DNA of 64,000 nt from Diatrype stigma (Eukaryota > Ascomycota > Sordariomycetes > Xylariales > Diatrypaceae). A program made the translations under genes and the position numbers. Positions 44,639-55,400 of this stretch are shown one piece after another. Location of the stretch: NCBI GenBank assembly GCA_022225965.2, contig JAKJXP020000013.1, positions 62,001 through 126,000 on the forward strand, in the 5' to 3' direction. A model generated the notes under the pieces. The model was not told the origin of the DNA. It saw only the letters and a list, made by a program, of their open reading frames with translations, and searched no databases. Positions within the stretch are counted from its first letter, which is position 1. Each line of letters opens with the position of its first letter.

Positions 44639-45881
44639 ATGGCCGAATCTAACGTGCTGCCCTTGATGGTGGTTTTGATCACCTTTGCCGTACTCTCCCT
44701 TTTCTTTATGAGCCTTCGATTTTACTGCAAACTGGGACTGGCAGGCAAAAAGTATCTCAACTTGGACGACTACATTCTCCTATTCTCATGGGTGCGTATG
44801 GACATTCTGGCGACACGAATGCTCCCGAGAGAGCCAGCCCTCTGGTATCAGCAGCACTAACTGGTCAAAAATAGCTTCTATACATAGCCTTTGCCATCGT
44901 ATCTTTGCACAACACGAGCTATGGATTGGGTAAACATGTTGTTACCATCATGGCCGAAAACCCGGCGAATATTCCGAAGATTGTCGACCTGATGGCAATC
45001 GGGAACTTCTTCGCCGTTCTGTCGATCGCCGTCTCGAAAACGTCATTCATATTGACACTCGTTCGACTCGTGATTGAGCCCTGGCAAAAGGTGGCATTGT
45101 GGTTCATGGCATCGACTATCAATCTTTCCATGTTGATGATTGCCATCGTGCAAGTTTTCCAGTGCCCCGCCGAGCCGGCTCCGGGTTGCATAGACGGCAA
45201 TATCGTCATCCGCCTCGGCGTCTATGCCGCCTGCTACTCCGCCGTCATGGATATTGTACTCTCCGCCTTCCCTTCCCTCGTCATTTGGAAGCTTCAGATG
45301 AAACGGCGAGAGAAGACCGCAATCATCATCGCCATGAGCTTGGGGGTGGTGTAAGTTGGACCGAGGTCTTATTCATCAATCTAGCGAATGCACTGACACA
45401 TCACAGTGCCGGGATAGTGGGCATCTACAAGTCCTCCATCATTCCGAATGTGGCGCGGGACGTCGATTTCACCTGTGAGAGAAGCCCAATGTTTGCCCAA
45501 GCTTCTAAATCGTACTACATGCGCTGACATTTGAGCCTACCTAACCATCTAGTCGGCATCGCGCTCGTACTCATCTGGTTAGCAGCCGAGTTCACCGCGA
45601 CCGTTATGGCCGCATCAATCCCATTCATGCGACCGTTATTACGCAAAGTCTCGTCCAGTGTCGGGAGACAGAAGTTCAGTGGGCATAGTAGCACACATGT
45701 GCGTCTTAGCAGCCGCGGCAGGAATGGCAGGCAGACCGATACCGAGAGTAACCGGGAATTGTTCGCCACCAACAACAAAATCGTGCGGAGGACAGAATTT
45801 ACGCTCGAGTACAATGAAAGCTCCTCGCCTGAAGAAGGGGCTGAAGGAAAGCATGGCGAAAACCACCACGACGCGTTTTAG
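44639..45881 (+). CDS. Rhodopsin-domain seven-helix integral membrane protein (PTH11-like)
   Basis: Four exons, join(44639..44791, 44875..45350, 45407..45474, 45553..45881), 341 residues. All introns are GT..AG and keep the frame, and intron 1 has a CTAAC branch site near 44857. Predicted topology: helices at the N-terminus (LPLMVVLITFAVLSLFFMSLRF), then 'LNLDDYILLFSWLLYIAFAIV', the family 'GLGKHV' motif, and further helices around 'FFAVLSIAVSKTSFILTLVRLV', 'LWFMASTINLSMLMIAIVQVFQCP', 'YSAVMDIVLSAFPSLVIWKLQ' and the last one in exon 4. The cytosolic tail is Ser/Arg-rich. Fungal members of this family are often found beside biosynthetic genes; their biochemical role is unknown. The truncated gene at 19703-20095 belongs to the same family. 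Confidence 0.87.
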
Positions 45882-47982
45882 GGGTGGCAGGCTATCATAG
45901 AATGGGTGTAGCGGTATGTGGAAGGGTGGTAGGGCAAGGGATGGAAATACTGTGCGAGGTGAAAACTGGCGTGTCTGGGCATGGTGGAGGGTGACAATGT
46001 AGCAATCGCATGTCAGCGCTGCAGTGACGCCAACCAAGTCCATGGAATACCAGCCCAATGCAACTGTAATCGGATCACACCCTGATCGAATAGAGCCCTG
46101 GTCCGATCATGCCTGGACTGACGAAGCTCGACCCTATCTTGCCCGCGCTTTCCTTGCTGGCACCACCTTTCATGTATTATATAATATCAATACTTATTTA
46201 TCATTCACTACCCTGGTTTTATCCATACATGGAGCAATCACCCCTCCTGTTCTCCGGTTTTATGCCACTTTTTGTATTGAATTGGGATCTGCTGGACCAT
46301 CCTGGGGATGCACTAGGCGGCCGACAACCCTGACTTACCCTTAGGCTCTTCGGATTTACAAGCAAGACAAGCTATTATATCAGAGTAAGCAAATATCCAC
46401 AAAAAGATCATATCGGGCCCTTTGAACCCGACAGCGCCTTGGAGGTTGCGGGTGCCGCTGACTTGCAGCGGCCCCTCCCCCATGATGGGCAGTATCAGCA
46501 ACCTGTGGTAGATCATTTGCAAGGACAGGGGCTGATGAGCTACAACCGTACAACGGACATTGCAGTTCATATATTCTATCGTTGTTGCCCTTTATTCACG
46601 AATCGGTGTCTTAACCGCAACCGAATCGCCGGGAGCCTGTCCCCTGGCCTCTGGAACAACCGCATGGCTTACTACACTGGCAAGCGAGCGAGATCGTCTA
46701 AGATTTCCTTACTTGAAGGCATCTATACATCCTATGGTGTTATGGGTATGTAGTTTCTAGTCTAAGAGATTGTCATGTTTTTCCGGCTAAGCATGGGGTC
46801 CCGGCCTAGTGTATTAGACCAGGGGTTTTCAAGATACTGCGACGATTTCCCTTAAGCTGTGTTGAGGATGGCGTTGCCAAGCAGTACGAGACAGTGTCTT
46901 GAAATTTACACCTGGTACCATAGCAGATCGGAGACGCGAAGTCTTTTCGCTTCCAGGGGGCTCTCATCATCGCCATATTGAAATCTATCCACTATTAGAT
47001 GGACGCTCGGAATGGGGTTGGGAAGAGCTGCACAGTAGCGAAGCGCTTATCGCGTTCTTGTTCTGTCAATGGTAATGTTACACTGTTCAAGGGATTTGAC
47101 ATGTCGTGAGACTAGATTGGCACACCGCAACTCAGACTTCACCATTCCGCCATCGATGTAGGCACCAACTGATTAGAAGGCTACTTAGTTGAGCGGCGGT
47201 TAGCAGCAATATCTATCGTGAGCACAACATCATATCGCCCTGGAATCCACCCCGCTAAATGTGGCGGGATGAGCCGTATGCGGCAAGTCCTTATCGCCAG
47301 GGTCCCTTCCTTTTTCCATCCTCCATCCTGGTACAAACTGTACGGATGACCGCTACGATTATAACGGCGTGTGTATTAGAGGTTAATTCCGACATCAGGG
47401 CGCCGTAGGGAGTGTCCGTAGATGGGAATAACTGCTATCGTCAAAGGACTGCCAATGCGTAAGCCCTTGCGATCTGCAAGCGCTTATGCATTGATATATT
47501 CACTTTCATCATTGTTCTCCCTATGAGCCGAATCAACCAGCCCTGAATAAGGTTCGGCGGCCCGCTACGTCTTATCATTCTAAAATCCTATAGGACAACT
47601 ACCGGTGAGTAGCTATAGGAGTTGCTTCTCCAAGCGGGTGTGGTGGTGTCGGAGGATAGTGTCAACGAAGCTACGGTTTGTCATTATGGATGTTGCAAAC
47701 CGCGCTCTTAGTACTACTCAGCGTGGTAGGTGGTTTACCCTTACCCTTTACGGTCAAAACTCGGTCTGTACGTGTGGGTGTCGCTATCATGGAGAAGACT
47801 AAAGCTAGGAGGAGTACCAACAGTCCGAGGCATCTAGGCCGTATACTATCGTGTATATAAGCGGCGTGTCTCTGTAGAGACAGCTGAGGCCTAAGTGAAT
47901 CTATGAGTCCCACCACACCTGTTTCTACATATGACACGTCCACAGTAACGTCTGAAACTTCAAGTTCGTGACGAAATTCGAA
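45882..47982. other. Intergenic region upstream of the terpene synthase
   Basis: 2.1 kb with no gene I can support. Open frames of 60-140 codons overlap on both strands without motifs. The terpene synthase promoter should lie in its last several hundred bases. Confidence 0.5.
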
Positions 47983-49285
47983 ATGACTGTCGGCAAGCAA
48001 CGTGTTACCCTGCCAGACTTCGAAGTGAATTGGAAATGGCCTCGTTGTATCAACCCGCACCTAGGTGAGATCGACGAACACTGCACCAAGTGGGCTGCGA
48101 AGTTCGGAGCGTTCAGCCCGAAGGCACAGAAAGCTGCAGACAGGTGCAAGTTCAGTAAGCGCCGTTTTTAAGAGTCCTTAGGTTTCACGGAATCTAACTA
48201 TCGCTTGCTTCAGATCTCCTGGCAGGACTGTCCTATCCGTGTATGACTAAGGGTAGGAATAATCACCTCAGTTGACAAGAGACCGAGGCTCACATCGTCT
48301 TTGACGGCCTGATTAGATCAGTTGAGGTCCGCATGCGAGCTCATGAATATATTCTTCATATTCGATGAGCATTCCGATAGGGCTGAACCTGCTGAAGTCT
48401 GGGACCAAGGCCGGATCTTCATGGACGCTCTTCGTAATCCACACCAGCCACGTCCCGCAGGTGAATGGATCGGAGGCGAGATGGCGAGACAGTCAGTGGA
48501 GCTTCCTCCTCTGTCTACCCCCTTCACTGTCCGAACTGCGCTAACTACGTATACAGATTCTGGCTTAGCATTTCTCAAATCTCAACCAAGACCTTCCAAC
48601 GGCGATTTCTTAGAGCGTGGGAGAATTACTGCATCGGCGTAGCCCAACAAGCTGAACTGCGGTCTAAAGCATTCGTCCCAGACTTCGAAACCTACTTTCA
48701 AATCCGCCGGGCGACGGTGGGGACTGGGCCTTCGTTCGTGCTGGCCGAGATAGACATGGACATACCAGACGAAGTCAGGGATCATCCGGTCATTCGGGAA
48801 CTGGAGATGCTGGTCACCGATCTAGTCTTGATCGTGAACGTGAGTAGGCTTCTGCAACCCGCTACCCCTGCATCTGTACTAACAGTTCCTCCACTTTTCA
48901 GGACGTATTATCGTACAACAAGGAACAAGCTTCCGAAGACGATGAGCACAATATTGTCACCGTTATCATGAAAGAACGCCACATGGGTGTTCAGGAGGCT
49001 ATAGACTGTGCAGGCAGGCTTCACGCGGATAGGGTAGAGAGGTTCAATGAGCTCTACCAGGAGATTCCGCGCTGGTGCGGTCCTATTGACCTGGATGTAC
49101 AAAGACTGGTAGACGCCATGGCGCGGTGGGAGACCGGTAACCTATACTGGAGTTATGAGTGTGGAAGATACTTCGGAAAGCGAGGGCTTGAGGTTAAAGC
49201 GACGCGAACCATGAACCTACTGCCCAAGATGGCAGTTGCGCTTCACAATGGCCCTGTCGTAGTTGAGGATATGCTCTTACTCTAA
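47983..49285 (+). CDS. Class I sesquiterpene synthase (terpene cyclase)
   Basis: Five exons, join(47983..48154, 48214..48252, 48317..48491, 48557..48839, 48902..49285), 350 residues, a normal size. The ATG at 47983 is used; an in-frame GTG 15 bases upstream is not. Family landmarks in order: '[16 protein letters not shown]', '[18 protein letters not shown]', '[18 protein letters not shown]', the metal-binding aspartate motif as 'FFIFDEHSD' (DExxD), '[10 protein letters not shown]', the NSE motif as '[10 protein letters not shown]', and the C-terminal Arg-Tyr pair in '[12 protein letters not shown]'. It should ionise farnesyl diphosphate with Mg2+ and cyclise it; the product cannot be predicted. 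The pattern resembles the protoilludene/presilphiperfolanol-type fungal cyclases. Both active-site motifs are intact, and no stop or frameshift is needed, so the gene looks functional. Confidence 0.9.
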
Positions 49286-50258
49286 GAGTATAGATAGAAT
49301 ATAGAGGCACATGGAGCAGGCGCTTAGGGTATCCTAGTAGAGGGATTTGACCGTACTTTCCGTACGAATGGCAGTGCTAAAAAGAAAACCACAAAAGGTT
49401 TTACACGTGCGTCCAAGACTAAAGTGTGGGGGATACTACTGATATCAAAAATTGTGGATTAATGCCGAGATTCCCACCAACTAATCTATACTCGGAAAAG
49501 ACTAGATTTTCCTCTAGCTTTGGGCTTGTTTCGAAAACTATCACGGTACAACTGGACAGAGCGTTTAGAGCATATTCCCGAGGCCTATAAGTGGCACAGG
49601 TACAGGGGTAACTTGATAAGGCCCATGTAATTTTATTGCCAGGAGACCTAGGCGATCCTGATAGCGAGAACTTCTTGCCGAGAAGGTTACCAATAATAGG
49701 CTCCTCAGGGACGTACAGCTCCATCACTCCTTTTGCTCTCTCGCTCTCCATGGGCGGCGGGCAATCAAAGACACCCCATCCACTCCACTCGGCGACTAGG
49801 AACTATTCGGAGCTTACGGTGAGGCAGTGGTCGGTACTTCCCGCAGGAGGATCTCATCCATGACGCCATCCGTAAGCAGTAAGCAACGGTTTTGCTATGG
49901 GTGGAGATGACCCATCAATATGACTGAGAATGTCGGGTAAGACTGTTACCACACCCCCTTCCCTCCCATAGACCAGGAGTATAGTATAGTATACAAGACC
50001 CACTCGTTAGTAAGATATAGTTTATACGTTGCCTGTACGTATACGTATGTGGAAATGGGAGCATACTCGAATTACGATTCGACAGTTTGACGGGAATAAA
50101 ATATGATAAAATCTATAAACCCTAACTAGCTGCCACCACTTACGAGGTTTCCATTTCAAATGTGGATAAGTAGATATCGCAACTTTCCTGGGGCATGCTG
50201 ACTACCAAGTAGTTAGTCACGGATAATACCATCAGAGCCATTCCTAGTAGATGATACC
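49286..50258. promoter_or_regulatory. Terpene synthase 3' region and P450 promoter
   Basis: 973 bp between two co-directional genes. It must hold the terminator of the cyclase and the promoter of the second P450. A minus-strand frame at 49419-49751 has no motif and is not annotated. No named regulatory site was found. Confidence 0.5.
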
Positions 50259-51912
50259 ATGGCATCAGCACCAGTTCCAGCATTTCTACAGCATTACCTG
50301 CAAGATGGAATTACCCCCAGCACGGTTATTTCCACGGGAATCGCCCTGCTCGCGGTGTGTGTCCTTGGGAATGTACTGTATACGCTAAAGTTCCACGCTC
50401 TCGCCGGCTTTCCAGGCCCAAGACTAGCAGCTATCAGCCGTATCCCCTGGTGGCTCTCCTGCCTGACCGGGAACCAAGTCGCCTGGATACAGCAGCTGCA
50501 TGCCCACTACGGGCCCGTCGTGCGGTTCTCCCCCAACGATCTGAGCTTCGCCGACCAGGGCGGCAACATCTGGAAGGAGATACACGCCTTTGAGAGGGGG
50601 AGAGACGAGTATGCGAAGGCGGAGGAGTGGTTCCCGGTTCCTCTCAACGGTGTCCCGAATATCCTCAGGCTGGAATACGATGACCACCGTCGGGTCCGGC
50701 AGTGCTTCTCGCCCGCTTTCTCGGACCGGGCACTCAAGAAGCAGGAATCTCTATTTCAAACGCATGCGGACTTGCTCGTCTCTACCATGGGCAAGATGTC
50801 AGCGGAGGGAACACCCGCGGATATGGTATTACTGTACAACATGGTCTCATTCGACATTATGGCCAACTTTACATTTGGCCAACCGCTTGGCATGCTTGAA
50901 AATATGGAATTATCCCCTTGGGTGGAGGGGGTTTTCGAATCTGTCAAGGTATGGCCTATTGTCCAGATTATCCAGTACTATCCCATTCTGGAGGCGCTTT
51001 TCCCGCTTCTGGAGCCGAAGTTCGTCAGGACCATGAGGAAGAACCATTTCAACTGGACAGTCGAGCACGTGGATAAGCGATTGCGGGACGGGTCTGATCA
51101 ACCGGACCTTTGGAACCTGGTTTTGTCCGCCGAGAAGCGTGGCCGGGGCCTTAGCCTCGACGAAATGCACAATAATGCAGAATTGCTCATGATCGCCGGC
51201 TCAGAAACCACTGGTATTTTGTTTCTTTGCTATATATATCACAAAGAAAGCTTTAACTCTAATATTTTCTTGCAGCTACCCTCATGGCCGGCCTGACGTA
51301 TTACCTTTTGGTCAACCCCAGAAACATGCAGTTGTTGACCGATGAACTCCGCAATAGCTTCACGAGACTGGACGATATCACCATGGATTCGACGGCTAAC
51401 TTGAAGTACTTGAATGCCTGTATGCCCCCTTCGTTTCACCCTCAACTGCACACATTATACTGATGCAATCATTATCAGGCATACAAGAGGGACTCCGTCT
51501 GTATCCACCAATCCCTATTAACGTCCCTCGCGTAGTACCTGCTGGTGGACGGAGCATATCCGGCAAGTGGGTTGCGCCGGGTACCCGGGTATCGGTGTCC
51601 CATTATACGACCTATCGATACTCTGAGAATTTCAGGAACCCAGATACGTTCATCCCAGAAAGGTGGCTCGGTGATCCGATTTATAAAGACGACCGGCGGA
51701 AAGCGCTACAGCCATTTGCTATGGGACCCAGAAATTGTTTAGGTCAAAATATGGCGATGCACGAAATGCGAATTATTCTTGCGAAGGTCTTTTATACGTT
51801 TGATCTCGAAATAGACAATAGCAATCTTGGGTGGATCGATCAAAAGAACTTTGCCTTGTGGGAAAAAGGACCTCTAAAGTGTCATGTTAAGGTGGCAGAG
51901 AAGAATGATTAA
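50259..51912 (+). CDS. Cytochrome P450 monooxygenase (trichothecene/isotrichodermin-hydroxylase-like style)
   Basis: Three exons, join(50259..51213, 51276..51419, 51479..51912), 510 residues, full length for a microsomal P450. It has an N-terminal membrane anchor (STVISTGIALLAVCVLGNVLY), then 'LAGFPGPRLAAISRIPWW', typical of fungal secondary-metabolite P450s. The I-helix is 'AGSETT', with intron 1 splitting the next codon, and ExxR is 'QEGLR', rebuilt across intron 2. The PERF region is 'FIPERWLG' and the heme loop 'FAMGPRNCLGQNMA' carries the Cys ligand. It follows the terpene synthase in the same direction with 1 kb between, so it is likely to oxidise the terpene skeleton. The family comparison is from memory and does not fix the substrate. 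Confidence 0.9.
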
Positions 51913-52426
51913 CGGGGGGGCAATGTGCCTTAGACATTGAAGTTCTTCTGGCCAGAGACAGCCAGGTATAGGAACATTAGTTGGGCTATGCCTTGGTTCA
52001 TTAGACTGATAAGGCATTTACAGCGACGCAAGACGAAAGTACTGTTATGATGAACGTTTGGCATATAATGTGTTGTAGGTACATTGGCAATGAGCCCTTA
52101 AGTCTTGATCATACCATTTGTATAAGTGACGTCCTATATGATAACCAGACCCGAACCAAGACCTAGACGCAGAGTGTATAGACTAGTATAATACACGCGT
52201 GATGGAGTATGTAGTTGTAAACAAATCAAACAAGCGCCAGAGCCTAATGCCCTCCCAAACATCACGCGCGACGCTCGTTTGTCACAAACGTTTTGATACA
52301 CATGAAAAGCAAATATATCATACGCATTCCGCCCGATCATCCATGCCCAGAGAATTCGTGCAGTCTTAAAATCATCATGCTCTCCCCATTTCTAACCCAC
52401 CCACCATATATAACCCCAACCACCCC
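51913..52426. other. Convergent 3' intergenic region between P450 and acetyl-CoA carboxylase
   Basis: 514 bp tail-to-tail spacer that should hold both terminators. No gene or repeat is seen. It is the likely right border of the biosynthetic cluster. Confidence 0.5.
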
Positions 52427-55400
52427 TTACTGCAAGTATTTCATGATTTCTTCCCGCTCGCTGATCGGCAGGTTATGTAGAAGATCCTTCAGACCCTGGA
52501 GGGCTGAGGTCTTGTCGCTAGATAGCAGACTTGCCATCTTGCTTGCGACGGCCTGGGATTTGATGCTGTTGACCTTCTCTGTGATTGTTGCGGTGTTCTC
52601 TTCATACCATGTGACCACATCTTTGTCGTTGCGATCGAAGTCCAGGACGCCGGTCCAGGCGGCAAGAGAGCGGAGGTTGTTCTGTCGGCTCTCGATGTCA
52701 GTCGTTGACGAGCCAGCCGCGGCAGCCATGCGCTTGATGATGTATTCTTCATTGAGGCGTCTGCGCACACGCCAGTAGAAGAAGCGGCGCGCATTTTTCC
52801 ACTCGATAGCCTCGCGGATTGTGCCCTTGGCCTTCATTCGGCCGGCGCGGTCGTGTAGATCAGCGAACTGAAGGCTAATCTGAGCATATATTGGCAGAAG
52901 GAGCGTCTCGCGTTCGACTAGCTTAGCCTTCACGTCTTCAAGCGCCTCCTTAGACAGGTTAGGATCCGCAGCCTCCTTCTTGAGCGAAGCATAAGTGGGA
53001 TCCAAACGGGCCATGGTTTGCAGCTGCTTCTCCTTCTTGAACTTAATGCCGATGATTCCCTCAGGCTCGAGGACACCAGCACGGGACTCGACATCGGCGT
53101 ACATCTCCATAGCGACGGGGTTGATGGTCGGGTCGACAACCACCCAAGACCCACCGCGTAATTCGCCATACGGAGGGATGTAGACGAAGATGGGCTGCTC
53201 GAACTTGACAAGGGCGTCGACAATGTAGGAGCCGTACTTCAAAACCTCATTGTACATATCGCGCTGGCCGCCAGAGAAACCTCTCCAATTGGCAAGGATC
53301 ATCAGAGGAAGCTGCTCGCCATAGTTGAAGTCGTTGATGGCTTGCGCAGTCTTGAAAGCAGAGTTAGGATACCATACACCACCAGCTTCATTGGTGACTT
53401 GCTCGACGGAGTCGGGGTTTGCAGGATCAGCTGGAGTGATGTTCTCTACCGTCCGCGTCTCAACAGCGATGACACCCATGGGGATACCGCCAAGACGAGC
53501 ACGGCCGACTACTACAGTGCGAGCCCAACCACCAAGGGTTTCGACGAATGAGTCTTTGTCGAACAGGCCAGGCTGGAAACCGTCTTCATCCTCCTTGCCG
53601 CCGATCAGCCACCTGACATCGTATGGCTGCTTGCCAGGAGGTGCGTAGATGTTGTCGCGGTCCCACGTGTCGATGGTAGGGCTGATAGGCACAGGCAGGC
53701 CCCGCTGAGCAGGTACGAAAGAGAGCCATTCAACGATCTTAGACACACCAGCAAAGTCATCGTTAGCAGTCATATGTGACACACCATTGCGGTACATAAT
53801 TTGAGTGCCACCAAGCTGTAGGTTAGAAGTATACACTTCACGGCCAAGGAGGTTGTTCAGAGCGCCAGCACCAGTAAGGATGATGGGCTGGCCCTCGATC
53901 TGGACAGCGCGCTGACCAAGACGAACGAGATAGGCACCAATACCTATAAGCAATTAGTTAACAATTCTTCGAGGACAGTGGCAGTAACGATCTCAAAACT
54001 TACCAATAGACCGGCAAGTGATCAAGGTCACAGTAAATATATCGTTGTAAGCCTTGCTAGTAGCACCGGCGATGAGACCGGAGCCCCTCAAGCACTCGAC
54101 TCCAAGACCATCCTCAGCACCCACGACCGCAGTGATCTTATGGCGAGTCTCCCCGTCTTCGGTGACCTCCTCTGTGATCACGTCATTCTCAAATCGCTTC
54201 TTAGCTTCGTCGTCTAGATAAAGGTACTTGAAGCCGCGCAACTGCTCCTCGGGGTTGTTCCAGGCGACCTTGAAGTGAGGAATAAGCTCCTCTGCAAGGC
54301 CAAGCCGAGCACCAGAGTTGGCAGAGAGATAGATACGTGGAATTCCAAGTGCCCGTGCCATCTCGGTGCACTTGTTGAAGTAGTGATCTTCCTTGGGACC
54401 GAATGAGCCGATCTTATAGGTAATGTCATTGGCGACAATAATGAACTTCCGTCCTTTGGGATACTCAGGGGTAAAGGCCTTGATAAGCCAACCAACCATG
54501 CCACAGGTGTTATTGCCGGGCTCGCGGGCAACTTCGGCCAATGTATCTTGGTCATCTAAGACAAGCTCGCTGTAGTCGATGCACTCTCCTGTCGCAGGTT
54601 GCTTCTCAGCCAAGGATGGGTGTGACTTCACGGCCTTCACCCAACTGTTCTGTATGGATTGCCGGAACAACTCAGGGAAATCATATACATATTGGGTTCC
54701 CATAAGGTGTGCTCTATATCGCTTGGGCTGGAGCCAGTTCTTGGTGGGGTAGGGAGTGGTCACTGGCATGAGGTGCTGCGATCCAATCTTTGTAGTGCCG
54801 CCGATCGAGTGGAACACCATTTCACCTCGCTCAGACTTCCGTTCGGCATATAACTCGATCTGAATGACATATCCAGAAGTGTTGGTGATGATCACACGTA
54901 GAGGATATGGCAAGCCAGTGACGGGGTCGGTACAGATGATGCGGATCTCGACTTGGGCGACACGAAGGCGCCAGGCGCGCATGCCAAACCTGTCGACGAA
55001 ACCGGGGAGTGAGTGCTCGACTTCTTCAGGCTTGAGCTGAAAGACGGGCGCAAAGTTAAGAAACATGTGGTTGAGATCAGAGTGGTTATTGCCGATGATC
55101 TCAAGAGCGTCGAAGATGTCGTTGATGACTCGGTCGGCCTCCGAGATGAGGTAATCAATAGTCGGGATATCATCTCTGAGACGTCCTGGCTTAATAACTG
55201 CACGAGTGAAATACCTCTTGTCCGTCTCAACGCCCTTGCCAATACCTTCATAGACATGAATGTTCTTGTTTTCCGTGAAGACAGGTGTGATCTTGAACTT
55301 GGATAGACGCCCCAGTTCTAGCTGGAAAGCCAAGGCAGGCTCCATGTGGCGGAGGGTATCATCCTCTTCATACTCGGGTCCTCGGAAGGTGTAGTAGGCT

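Noticed and set aside
47968..47982. Upstream GTG as terpene synthase start
   Set aside because: Nuclear fungal genes start at ATG; the ATG at 47983 gives a normal N-terminus.
49419..49751. 110-codon minus-strand frame between terpene synthase and P450
   Set aside because: No recognisable motif and it lies in an expected terminator/promoter spacer.
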